Of a DNA stretch of 10,353 bases, positions 1 to 6,336 are shown piece by piece. Each line of letters starts with the position of its first letter. Position 1 is the first letter of the stretch. The notes beneath the pieces were generated by a model, which worked only from the letters and a program-made list of their open reading frames with translations, had not been told where the DNA came from and made no database searches. The stretch comes from an uncultured Bacilli bacterium (lineage in GTDB: Bacteria > Bacillota_I > Bacilli_A > RF39 > UBA660): the NCBI GenBank assembly GCA_944363685.1, contig CALVUV010000037.1:1-10353 (forward strand), read 5' to 3'. Position numbers and translations under genes: made by a program.

Positions 1-144
1 TGAATTAAGATTTTCATCTCAATATCATTTTCATCTAGTATGTCTAGTTTTCCATAAAACTTTTCACACTATCTTAAAATAATTCTATCAAAAATATAAT
101 AATAAAAATAGTATTTTTACTAAATTAGACAACTAATTTAAAAT
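1..144. other. Left-edge stretch with no supported gene
   Basis: This AT-rich segment lies downstream of the toxin terminator. The only structure I see is a perfect 8-bp inverted repeat (121-128 with 133-140, 4-nt loop) next to that terminator. On the minus strand a frame of about 23 codons is open from a stop near position 72 to the window edge (reading ...KFYGKLDILDENDIEMK...), but it has no ATG or ribosome binding site at its beginning. It could be the eroded start of a neighbouring gene or chance. I do not call a gene here. Confidence 0.4.
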
Positions 145-179
145 AAACAAAAGGAACTTTAAATTATTTATCAAGTTCC
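145..179 (-). terminator. Intrinsic terminator of the toxin gene
   Basis: On the minus strand, GGAACTT (179-173) pairs perfectly with AAGTTCC (159-153), a 7-bp stem followed by TTTTGTTT. The toxin stop codon (166-164) lies inside the hairpin loop, so the 3' end of the coding sequence is part of the terminator. This closes the TA transcription unit. Confidence 0.6.
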
Positions 180-634
180 CCTAGCATCATTTCTTTTATT
201 TTATCAATATCAAAAAAAAACAAATTAATTCCTTGTTTCTTTAAAGATAATAAGTAATTGAAATTACTTGTTATTTCATCTTTTAATGTATCTATTACTT
301 TAAGTGGTTTTCCATTTATTATATGAGGATGATCTATATATTTTTCTAATGTAGGGAAAGCGTTTTGTAATAAAATAACAGATTTTTTATTAGCGATTTC
401 TCTTATCATTATTGAGCGACAATCTCCATATTTCTTAATTTTCTTATCTATTATAGGTTGATATTTAGAAATTTTACTACTCAAAGGAATAAACCATAAT
501 ATATCCTTATCTTTAATTGTAAAATAAGTAGGTCTTGCACGACCATTCTCGTGATTTATCATCAAACCTTTGTCATTTATTTTATCAAAAAACTCATCTT
601 TAATATGATAAATATATCCTGTTTTTACCTTCAT
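164..634 (-). CDS. Type III toxin-antitoxin endoribonuclease toxin (ToxN/AbiQ superfamily, CptN/TenpN-like)
   Basis: This is a 156-residue protein of the size usual for type III toxins. These are endoribonucleases that cut cellular RNA and their own repeat-RNA antitoxin, and are held inactive by binding the processed pseudoknot RNA. Visible family-like features are the N-terminal YIYHIKDEFF (7-16), RP-Y-F (34-38), WFIPLSSKISKY (47-58, with S52/S53 where ToxN-type enzymes carry the active-site serine after a Pro-Leu), and ILLQNAFPT (87-95) followed by KYI. The ATG at 634 is preceded by GGGGGTG with 8-nt spacing. Upstream on the same strand lie a terminator hairpin and two tandem repeats with a promoter, which is the diagnostic type III layout. 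I recall the motifs from the CptN/TenpN branches; two ~50-nt repeats lean toward CptIN. The family call rests on both sequence and architecture; the subfamily is less sure. Confidence 0.85.
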   Translation of the reverse strand: MKVKTGYIYHIKDEFFDKINDKGLMINHENGRARPTYFTIKDKDILWFIPLSSKISKYQPIIDKKIKKYGDCRSIMIREIANKKSVILLQNAFPTLEKYIDHPHIINGKPLKVIDTLKDEITSNFNYLLSLKKQGINLFFFDIDKIKEMMLGELDK

Positions 635-720
635 CTTATAAACACCCCCAATAAAATATAATATGTAATTAAAATATACTATATTATAAATACGTTTGCA
701 AGTACAAAGGTTCGTTTTTT

Positions 721-759
721 CAAGAAAAAGAAAACTCTATTCAAAAGAATAAAGTTTTC
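721..759 (-). terminator. Attenuating terminator between antitoxin repeats and toxin
   Basis: On the minus strand, positions 759-747 pair with 742-730 around a TTTT loop. This gives a 13-bp stem with one G-U wobble, followed by TTTTTCTTG. The wobble would be a C-A mismatch if read on the plus strand, so the hairpin is built for minus-strand RNA. In known type III systems a terminator here lets most transcripts stop after the antitoxin, with some read-through into the toxin, setting the RNA:protein ratio. Confidence 0.85.
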
Positions 760-760
760 A

Positions 761-867
761 AACATTTTCGTTCGGAATAATTTGTATCCCGCACCATCCG
801 AGAGCGGTTAACATTTCACGATTGGAATAACTTATAACCCGCACCATCCAAGAGCGGCTAACATTTA
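761..867 (-). repeat. Two tandem antitoxin repeats of 49 and 50 nt
   Basis: Copy A is 761-809 and copy B is 810-859. A third partial copy (AACATTTA, 860-867) follows. The conserved core on the plus strand is CCCGCACCATCC-AGAGCGG. Differences cluster in the loop and linker segments, except the paired changes at 773/800 versus 823/850 that keep stem 2 intact. The copies are adjacent without spacers, so this is not a CRISPR array. Confidence 0.9.
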
Positions 868-898
868 CATATTACTACATTTCTTAAATGTCAGTAAC

Positions 899-927
899 AA
901 TATACTACACTTTAACAAAAATGTCAA
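899..927 (-). promoter_or_regulatory. Promoter of the toxin-antitoxin operon
   Basis: On the minus strand there is a perfect -35 TTGACA (927-922), a 17-nt spacer and a near-consensus -10 TATATT (904-899). Transcription would begin near 892, about 25 nt before the first repeat. A strong promoter suits a system that must keep its antitoxin RNA in excess. Confidence 0.8.
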
Positions 928-956
928 GTAGTATACATTTTTGTTAAAGCTTTTTT
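910..956. promoter_or_regulatory. 15-bp perfect inverted repeat overlapping the TA -35 box
   Basis: Positions 910-924 (CTTTAACAAAAATGT) are the exact reverse complement of 935-949, with a 10-nt loop. The TA -35 box (922-927) lies across the end of the left arm. On the plus strand the stem is followed by CTTTTTT (950-956), so it could equally act as a plus-strand terminator, although no plus-strand gene precedes it. Operator, terminator and transposon-end remnant are all possible; I cannot decide between them. Confidence 0.45.
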
Positions 957-1188
957 AAAATGTTACATAGAGATTTTTTTAAAATGTTACATTATACACA
1001 TAATATTTATAATTTTATTGATAGGAAAATCATTGATAATAGGCAGTAATAATTCGTCATACTTGTTGTAATATCTTATCTTTAAGATATTACAAGCTCT
1101 ATAAGAATTATTACTAGGTTCCTGTTGTCAATGAGGAACTATCAATAAAATCTAATATAAAATTGTAACATTTCTAAAAAATCTTAAC
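941..1188. repeat. Long imperfect palindrome (MITE-like or structured RNA), no gene
   Basis: This non-coding stretch folds on itself through nested arms. GTTAA...TTTTTT...ATGTTACA near 943-967 (repeated at 974-991) pairs with 1164-1188. Further pairs are 1012-1024 with 1139-1151 (13 bp perfect), 1031-1036 with 1128-1133, 1045-1055 with 1105-1115 (11 bp perfect) and 1066-1078 with 1083-1095 (13 bp perfect, 4-nt loop). AGTAGTATACATTT occurs directly outside both ends (927-940 and 1189-1202), like a target-site duplication. An alternative hairpin is 1118-1123 with 1134-1139. I see no open frame in it. A non-autonomous inverted-repeat element is the simplest reading. Confidence 0.55.
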
Positions 1189-1234
1189 AGTAGTATACAT
1201 TTATATTATATTCTACATATGAACAATTATTATA

Positions 1235-1669
1235 TTATTTTTTTACTCCTCTAACTTCTTTAAATATACTTTCATCAATTGTTATATTAGTTTTACCATT
1301 AGTAACTTTACCTAAATAATAATTATACAAATTATCATCAATCTCTTGATATCCATCATTTAATAATTTATTGAGATATTTATCTTCATTGCAAAATTGT
1401 TTGTATGTTAAGTCTAACAAATACTTTTTATCAACATCAGGTACTATAACAAATCTATGTTTATAGTCAAATCCTAAATCAGTAGTATCAACTATATATG
1501 CTAAAGAAGATAAACTTTTTAAATTCTCATATAAATAACTAGTATATACTAAACACATTCTTTCATAATCTAATCCATCCAAATCATTTTTAGTATTTTC
1601 TATCGCTTTTTCTATTATAGATTCTTTGGGAATATTAGAAATATTAAGCATTCTATCATATAAAGACAT
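1235..1669 (-). CDS. Small putative transglutaminase/papain-fold protein, translationally coupled to ppdK
   Basis: This 144-residue protein belongs to no family I can name with certainty. A Cys-His-Asp order is visible: C39 in ERMCLVYTSYLY, H71 in DYKHRFVIV, and D86 in KKYLLDLTYKQF. The YLLDLTYxQF pattern after a His-containing strand resembles transglutaminase-like and arylamine acetyltransferase-like cysteine enzymes, so a small hydrolase or transferase is possible. There is no signal peptide or membrane segment, so it is probably cytosolic. The start at 1669 is chosen because AGGTGA lies 4 nt upstream; a longer reading from 1747 would overlap ppdK by 74 bp. The ppdK stop TGA (1676-1674) is itself part of this ribosome binding site, so the two genes are almost certainly co-transcribed and coupled. 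Any functional link to PPDK is inference. Confidence 0.75.
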   Translation of the reverse strand: MSLYDRMLNISNIPKESIIEKAIENTKNDLDGLDYERMCLVYTSYLYENLKSLSSLAYIVDTTDLGFDYKHRFVIVPDVDKKYLLDLTYKQFCNEDKYLNKLLNDGYQEIDDNLYNYYLGKVTNGKTNITIDESIFKEVRGVKK

Positions 1670-1673
1670 AATA

Positions 1674-4301
1674 TCACCTGTTTTTAATACTAGCTTGGGC
1701 AGCAGCAAGTCTTGCAATTGGAACTCTATACGGACTACAAGACACATAATCCAATCCTAATTTATTAAAGAATTCTATACTCTTAGAATCTCCTCCATGC
1801 TCTCCACAAATTCCAAGTTCAATATCACTTCTTGTTTTCTTTCCTAAAATAGTTGCAACTTCAACTAACTTACCTACACCATTTTGATCAATTGTCTTAA
1901 ATGGATCTTCTGTTAGTATTTTTTTATCATAATAATTATCTAAAAACTTAGATGCATCATCTCTTGAAAAACCAAAAGTCATTTGTGTTAAATCATTAGT
2001 ACCAAAAGAGAAGAACTCTGCTTCCTCTGCTATTTCATCTGCAAGTAATGCTGCCCTTGGTAATTCAATCATTGTACCTACTTTATATTTTAAATTACTA
2101 TTATTATCTAATATTAATTTATCAGCTACTTCTTTTACAATATTCTTTACATATTTTAATTCAGATACATCACCTACTAGAGGTATCATAATCTCTGGTT
2201 TTACTACTACTCCTTCTTTTTCTACTTCAATAGCAGCACCTATAACTGCTTTTGTTTGCATAACAGCAACCTCAGGATAAGTAATAGCAAGACGACATCC
2301 TCTATGTCCCATCATTGGATTAAATTCTTTTAATGATTCTACTTTATTTTTTAAATCTATAAAACTAACACCTAAATCTTTAGCAAGGCTTTTTATCTCT
2401 TCATCTGTTTTAGGTAAAAACTCATGTAACGGAGGATCTAAATATCTAATAGTAACATCTAATCCATTCATAACTCTAAATAAACCTTTAAAGTCTTCTC
2501 TTTGATAAGGTAATATATTATCTAAAGCTTTTTCTCTTTGTTCTTTAGTATCAGCAATAATCATTTTTCTAAAATTAAAGATCCTCTCCTGATCAAAAAA
2601 CATATGCTCAGTCCTACATAAACCTATTCCTTTAGCTCCAAAATCATATCCTACTTTAGCATCACTAGGATTATCAGCATTACATTTTACTTTTAATTTA
2701 GCAATAGCATCAGCATATTCCATAAACGTTTTAAACTCTCCACTAATTGTTGCAGGTACTGTCTTAATCTCTTTACCATAAACATTACCAGTAGAACCAT
2801 CTAAACTAATATAATCCCCTTCTTTAAAGACCTTACCATCTTTAGTAGTTAAAGTCTTATTAACAGCATCTACTACTAAATCACTACATCCTGATACACA
2901 ACAAGTACCCATACCTCTCGCTACAACTGCAGCATGAGAAGTCATTCCTCCTCTAACAGTTAAAATACCTCTTGCAATATTCATTCCTTCTATATCTTCA
3001 GGAGATGTCTCTTCCCTTGCTAACACTATATCTTTAACTCCGTTATTAAAAGCATTAGAAACATCAGTTGCACTAAAATAAAGATGGCCTGTCGCTGCCC
3101 CAGGAGAAGCGGCTAACCCTTTAGATATAACTTCACTTTCTTTCTTTTTTAAATCCTCACTATCAAAAGTAGGATGAAGCAATTGATCTAAACTACTAGC
3201 TTCTACTCTCATTATCGCTTCTTCTTTACTAATCATTCCTTCGTTAACAAGATCAACAGCAATTTTTAAAGCCGCTTTAGCAGTTCTTTTACCATTTCTT
3301 GTTTGTAATATATATAGTTTACCACTTTCAATAGTAAATTCCATATCTTGCATATCTTTATAATGTTTCTCTAATATTTTACTAATATTAACAAACTTCT
3401 CAAAAGCCTCTGGAATAATATTTTTTAAAGTACTAATATCTTGAGGTGTTCTAATACCTGCCACTACATCTTCTCCTTGAGCATTTATTAAGTATTCTCC
3501 AAATAATTTATTCTCTCCTGTCGCAGGATTCCTTGTAAAAGCAACACCAGTACCAGAAGTATCTCCCATATTACCATAAACCATCATTTGTACATTAACA
3601 GCAGTACCCCATTCATCAGGAATATTATTAAGATGTCTATAAGTAATCGCTCTATCATTATTCCAACTTCTAAAAACAGCTTTAACCGCTTCTATCAATT
3701 GTACTTTAGGATCTTCTGGAAAAGGAGTATTAGTAAGACGAATATATTCTTCTTTATATTTCTTTATTACTTCTAATAAATCTAAATCTGTTAAATCAGT
3801 ATCTAATTTAATATTTTTAGATTTTTTAATATCTTCAAATAAATATTCAAAAGAACTTTTAGGTAATTCCATAACTACATCAGCATACATCTGAATAAAA
3901 CGACGATAACAATCATAAGCAAAACGTCTATTATTAGTAAGATTAGCAATAGACTCTACTACTTTATCATTAATACCAAGATTAAGTATAGTATCCATCA
4001 TTCCTGGCATAGAGATTCTTGCTCCACTTCTAACTGATACTAATAAAGGATTATCAAGACCTCCTAATTTCTTATTAGTTATCTTTTCTAATTCTTCAAT
4101 TTTTTCAAATATTTCTCTAATAATATCATCACTTAAAGTTCCATTATTATGATAATAATTTAAACAAGCCTCAGTAGTTACAGTAAAACCACTTGGAACA
4201 GGAAGACCTAAAGAAGTCATTTCTGCAAGATTAGCACCTTTACCCCCTAGTAAATCTCTCATATCTTTATTACCTTCAGAAAAAGCATAAACATATTTCA
4301 T
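1674..4301 (-). CDS. ppdK: Pyruvate, phosphate dikinase
   Basis: PPDK interconverts ATP + phosphate + pyruvate with AMP + PPi + PEP, serving PPi-linked glycolysis or PEP synthesis in the cytosol. The 875-residue length matches the bacterial enzyme. The N-terminal ATP-grasp domain (about 1-340) begins with GGKGANLAEM (19-28) and contains SVRSGARISMPGMMDTILNLG (about 89-109). The phosphohistidine domain has GGMTSHAAVVARG with H456 as the phosphorylated residue. The C-terminal TIM-barrel PEP/pyruvate domain has GLCRTEHMFF (560-569), NPMMGHRGCRL, SFGTNDLTQMTFG (765-777) and the catalytic C832 in GICGEHGGD. All expected active-site residues are present. The start at 4301 has GGAGG 8 nt upstream. 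It is the first gene of a two-gene unit and is divergent from pyrH. No regulatory kinase (PDRP) is in the window. Confidence 0.98.
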   Translation of the reverse strand: MKYVYAFSEGNKDMRDLLGGKGANLAEMTSLGLPVPSGFTVTTEACLNYYHNNGTLSDDIIREIFEKIEELEKITNKKLGGLDNPLLVSVRSGARISMPGMMDTILNLGINDKVVESIANLTNNRRFAYDCYRRFIQMYADVVMELPKSSFEYLFEDIKKSKNIKLDTDLTDLDLLEVIKKYKEEYIRLTNTPFPEDPKVQLIEAVKAVFRSWNNDRAITYRHLNNIPDEWGTAVNVQMMVYGNMGDTSGTGVAFTRNPATGENKLFGEYLINAQGEDVVAGIRTPQDISTLKNIIPEAFEKFVNISKILEKHYKDMQDMEFTIESGKLYILQTRNGKRTAKAALKIAVDLVNEGMISKEEAIMRVEASSLDQLLHPTFDSEDLKKKESEVISKGLAASPGAATGHLYFSATDVSNAFNNGVKDIVLAREETSPEDIEGMNIARGILTVRGGMTSHAAVVARGMGTCCVSGCSDLVVDAVNKTLTTKDGKVFKEGDYISLDGSTGNVYGKEIKTVPATISGEFKTFMEYADAIAKLKVKCNADNPSDAKVGYDFGAKGIGLCRTEHMFFDQERIFNFRKMIIADTKEQREKALDNILPYQREDFKGLFRVMNGLDVTIRYLDPPLHEFLPKTDEEIKSLAKDLGVSFIDLKNKVESLKEFNPMMGHRGCRLAITYPEVAVMQTKAVIGAAIEVEKEGVVVKPEIMIPLVGDVSELKYVKNIVKEVADKLILDNNSNLKYKVGTMIELPRAALLADEIAEEAEFFSFGTNDLTQMTFGFSRDDASKFLDNYYDKKILTEDPFKTIDQNGVGKLVEVATILGKKTRSDIELGICGEHGGDSKSIEFFNKLGLDYVSCSPYRVPIARLAAAQASIKNR

Positions 4302-4326
4302 TTATATATCCTCCTTATACTTATTA

Positions 4327-4335
4327 AGTATAACA
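4327..4335 (-). promoter_or_regulatory. Extended -10 promoter for ppdK
   Basis: On the minus strand TGTTATACT (4335-4327) is an extended -10 element (TGnTATACT), placing the start of transcription near 4320, about 20 nt before the ppdK ATG. No convincing -35 box is seen, as is common for extended -10 promoters. It is the mirror image of the pyrH promoter. Confidence 0.55.
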
Positions 4336-4367
4336 GATACAAATTAATTTTTAAAGTAATATATTTA

Positions 4368-4376
4368 TGTTATACT
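4368..4376 (+). promoter_or_regulatory. Extended -10 promoter for pyrH
   Basis: TGTTATACT (4368-4376) is an extended -10 element with only a poor -35 candidate. Transcription would start near 4383, leaving a leader of about 11 nt that begins at the GAGGTG ribosome binding site (4383-4388). Together with the ppdK element it forms a 12-bp perfect inverted repeat (4324-4335 and 4368-4379). Confidence 0.5.
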
Positions 4377-4393
4377 TAAACTGAGGTGTAATT

Positions 4394-5062
4394 ATGGAGA
4401 AAAAAATATTATTAAAACTTAGTGGAGAATCTTTAAGTGGTAATAAGTGTTATGGTATTGATAAGGAAAAAGTATTAGAAATTGCTAAAGAGATTAAAGA
4501 GTGTATTGATTTAGGTTTTTCTATTTCTATTGTAGTTGGTGGTGGAAACTTTTGGCGAGGAAAAGATAATAGTTTTATAACTAAACCTACAACTGATTAT
4601 ATTGGAATGCTTGCAACTGTTATGAATGCTCTAGCTTTAGAAGATATTTTTAGACAAATTGGTATTAATGCTAAAGCTTTCTCTGCTATAGAAATGAATA
4701 AAGTTATAGATTTTTATAAAAGAGACAATTCTCTAAATAATGAAGTCATTATATTTGCAGCAGGAACATCTAATCCTTACTTTTCAACTGATACAGCAGC
4801 AGCATTAAGAGCAGCAGAAATAAAAGCTGACATCTTAGTTAAAGCTACTAATGTAGATGGTATCTATGATAAAGATCCTAAAGTTTATAATGATGCTAAA
4901 TTAATTAAAGAAACTACTTATGATGAAGTTATAAATAACAAGCTAAAAGTAATGGACCTAACAGCAATTACTTTATGTATGGATAACTCTATTCCTAGAA
5001 CAAATAAAACAAACAAGTTTGTTTTTACCTTGTCGTTACCTCCAAGGATTCCTACTTCATAG
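4394..5062 (+). pseudogene. pyrH: UMP kinase, 5' part (201 native codons plus 21 from the insertion)
   Basis: UMP kinase phosphorylates UMP to UDP, an early step of pyrimidine nucleotide supply, as a cytosolic hexamer of amino-acid-kinase fold. The N-terminal KILLKLSGESL, IVVGGGNFWRG, DYIGMLATVMNALALED, IFAAGTSNPYFSTDTAAALRA and KATNVDGIYDKDPK segments are textbook PyrH. After SLCMDN-equivalent residues (ITLCMDNSIP, ending at codon 201) the native frame stops matching: 21 residues come from the inserted element (RTNKTNKFVFTLS...) before a stop. The true C-terminus lies at 6400-6480 beyond the element. Family length is about 230-240, so only the last strand/helix region is lost. pyrH is essential in well-studied Firmicutes, so this product may retain function, or a second copy or an uninterrupted allele may exist. 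frr, the usual downstream neighbour, is absent. Confidence 0.93.
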
Positions 5063-5161
5063 ATAGAGTAACCCCTATTCTCCATAGGCTTAAATTCCGA
5101 TAGTCGCTACCGTACTTGGGTATTTTTTATCTTTGTTCTTTTTCATTATATCAAACATTAT
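4997..5161 (-). ncRNA. Omega-RNA (reRNA) scaffold region of the TnpB element
   Basis: In this family the guide RNA is made from the 3' end of tnpB through the right end of the element, with the guide taken from flanking DNA. This 165-nt non-coding stretch between the tnpB stop and the right end is unusually rich in G and C for the window. On the minus strand it holds CCTTG/CAAGG with a 10-nt loop, TACC/GGTA, GTTAC/GTAAC and the AAACAAAC/GTTTGTTT end hairpin. The 16 nt after the element on the minus strand (AGGAATAGAGTTATCC, 4996-4981, from pyrH) would be the guide. The exact 5' end is unknown and may lie within tnpB. Confidence 0.65.
5007..5024. repeat. Right-end hairpin of the IS element
   Basis: AAACAAAC (5007-5014) and GTTTGTTT (5017-5024) form a perfect 8-bp hairpin with an AA loop, 10 nt inside the element boundary. 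Subterminal hairpins of this sort are bound by IS200/IS605 transposases. Confidence 0.6.
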
Positions 5162-6310
5162 TTAAACTAAACTTTGTAAGTTATAGTGTAATTTTAAACC
5201 TTCTAATAATATGTTTAAACTAGCATTTATATCTCTATCATTATGTACTCCACATTCCGGACAGTCATATTCTCTTATACTTAAATCTTTTATTTCATTA
5301 TTCTTATAACCACAGTGACTACATATTTGACTACTCGGATAATAAGTATTTATCTTATAATAATACTTTCCTTTTATCTTACTTTTCCATTCTATTAGAG
5401 AACATAATTTACTTAAACTTGCATCTGATAGACTTTTGTTAAATGCTTTTACTTTTTCTTTAAACATATCTTTAACTAATAGACTCTCTGTTACTATAAT
5501 ATCGTGTTCATTCACTATCTCATTCGCTATTTCATTTAAATAATGTTTTCTATAATTCTTTATCTTAGAATGTATTCTTGCTATTTTTTCCTTTGTCTTT
5601 AAATAATTTTTACTACCTTTAACTTGTCTTGATAATTTCCTTTGTAATCTCTTTAAGCTCTTTTCATATTTCATTAATATTTTTTCATTACCATATTTAA
5701 TTCCATCACTTGTTATTACTAAATCTTTTATTCCTAAATCTATTCCTACTATAGTTGTAGGGGTTACTTTATCTATTAAGATATCTTCTTCTACTAATAC
5801 ACTAACATAATACTTATTTGTTGTTTCTCTTGAAATTGTTGCATTTACTATTTTTCCTTTTATTCTTTCTTTATCTCTATAACCTCTTATTTTAACTTTA
5901 CCTAGTTTAGGTAATTTTATATTTCTAGTTAGTAAATCCACTTCTATATTACTATACTCTTTATCTTTATAAGTACTTCTTATAAGGCTAGTTCTATAAG
6001 ACTGCCTTGCAAACTTACTCTTAAAATTTGGATATCCACTTCTTTTAGCAAAGAAGTTATTGTAAGCATCTTCCAAATCAAATATAGAGCATCTTAAAGC
6101 ACAGGAATCTACTTCTTTAAGATATTCGCGACCCTTTTCTAATTCTTTTAAATCATTACATAAATCAAATGCTTTCTGTACTCCTTTTTCTTTTTGATAA
6201 TTTAGATAATAGTTATAAACAAAACGACTACATCCAAAGGTCTTATGGATTAATATTCTTTGTTCTTCATTTGGATATAATCTAAATTTATATGCTCTAT
6301 ATATTTTCAT
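5162..6310 (-). CDS. tnpB: RNA-guided nuclease TnpB (IS605 OrfB family)
   Basis: TnpB is the RuvC-type, omega-RNA-guided DNA nuclease ancestral to Cas12 and helps the transposon persist at its site. The 382-residue length is close to characterised full-length TnpBs. The N-terminal helix-turn-helix/WED region starts MKIYRAYKFRLYPNEEQ and includes NYYLNYQ. RuvC residues are D191 in VGIDLGIKDLV, E275 in IIVTESLLV, and the DRD motif at 358-360 (NDRDINASLNIL). The zinc finger is C330-x2-C333 (CSHCG) and C350-x2-C353 (CPECG). All catalytic and zinc ligands are present, so it looks active. The ATG at 6310 has GGGAGG 8 nt upstream. It lies antisense to pyrH and is the element's only gene. Confidence 0.96.
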   Translation of the reverse strand: MKIYRAYKFRLYPNEEQRILIHKTFGCSRFVYNYYLNYQKEKGVQKAFDLCNDLKELEKGREYLKEVDSCALRCSIFDLEDAYNNFFAKRSGYPNFKSKFARQSYRTSLIRSTYKDKEYSNIEVDLLTRNIKLPKLGKVKIRGYRDKERIKGKIVNATISRETTNKYYVSVLVEEDILIDKVTPTTIVGIDLGIKDLVITSDGIKYGNEKILMKYEKSLKRLQRKLSRQVKGSKNYLKTKEKIARIHSKIKNYRKHYLNEIANEIVNEHDIIVTESLLVKDMFKEKVKAFNKSLSDASLSKLCSLIEWKSKIKGKYYYKINTYYPSSQICSHCGYKNNEIKDLSIREYDCPECGVHNDRDINASLNILLEGLKLHYNLQSLV

Positions 6311-6336
6311 ATGACGAACCTCCCTTTAGTAACTAA

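Larger units (their letters stand above)
721..892 (-). ncRNA. Type III antitoxin RNA (ToxI/CptI-like)
   Basis: This is the predicted antitoxin transcript. It starts about 7 nt after the TATATT box, runs through two ~50-nt repeats and ends at the hairpin terminator before the toxin. In each repeat, RNA of the form CCGC-UC-[UYGGA]-UGGU-GCGG-N12-[UCCRA] can fold an H-type pseudoknot. Stem 1 is CCGC/GCGG (807-804 with 792-789; 857-854 with 842-839). Stem 2 is UCGGA/UCCGA in one copy (801-797 with 776-772) and UUGGA/UCCAA in the other (851-847 with 826-822). The C-G pair is replaced by U-A, a compensatory change. Known antitoxins of this class are cut by the toxin into single-repeat pseudoknots that inhibit it. 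The A-rich GAAAUGUU at each repeat boundary is a plausible, unproven processing site. Confidence 0.85.

Noticed and set aside
1..80. Short open frames at the left edge (minus-strand ~23 codons; plus-strand 2-79)
   Set aside because: Neither has a start codon, ribosome binding site or recognisable motif in the visible part; they are too short to support a call.
673..701. A separate toxin promoter, TTGCAA-N17-TATATT, between the antitoxin terminator and the toxin
   Set aside because: The -35 box matches only 4 of 6 and the -10 lies in A/T-only DNA where such matches are expected by chance; known type III toxins are made by read-through.
761..867. CRISPR-like repeats
   Set aside because: There are only two copies, adjacent with no unique spacers, located between a promoter and a toxin gene; the covarying pseudoknot fits a type III antitoxin.
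1674..1676. Mycoplasma-type genetic code (TGA as tryptophan)
   Set aside because: ppdK ends with TGA exactly where the family ends, and tryptophans in all genes are TGG.
1670..1747. Longer N-terminus for the 144-residue protein, starting at 1747
   Set aside because: It would overlap ppdK codons and its sequence is merely an out-of-frame reading of the PPDK C-terminus; the ATG at 1669 has a good AGGTGA site.
3588..3776. A plus-strand 62-codon frame inside ppdK
   Set aside because: It lies wholly antisense within the strongly conserved ppdK coding sequence, has no ribosome binding site and reads as low-complexity; it is a shadow of ppdK.
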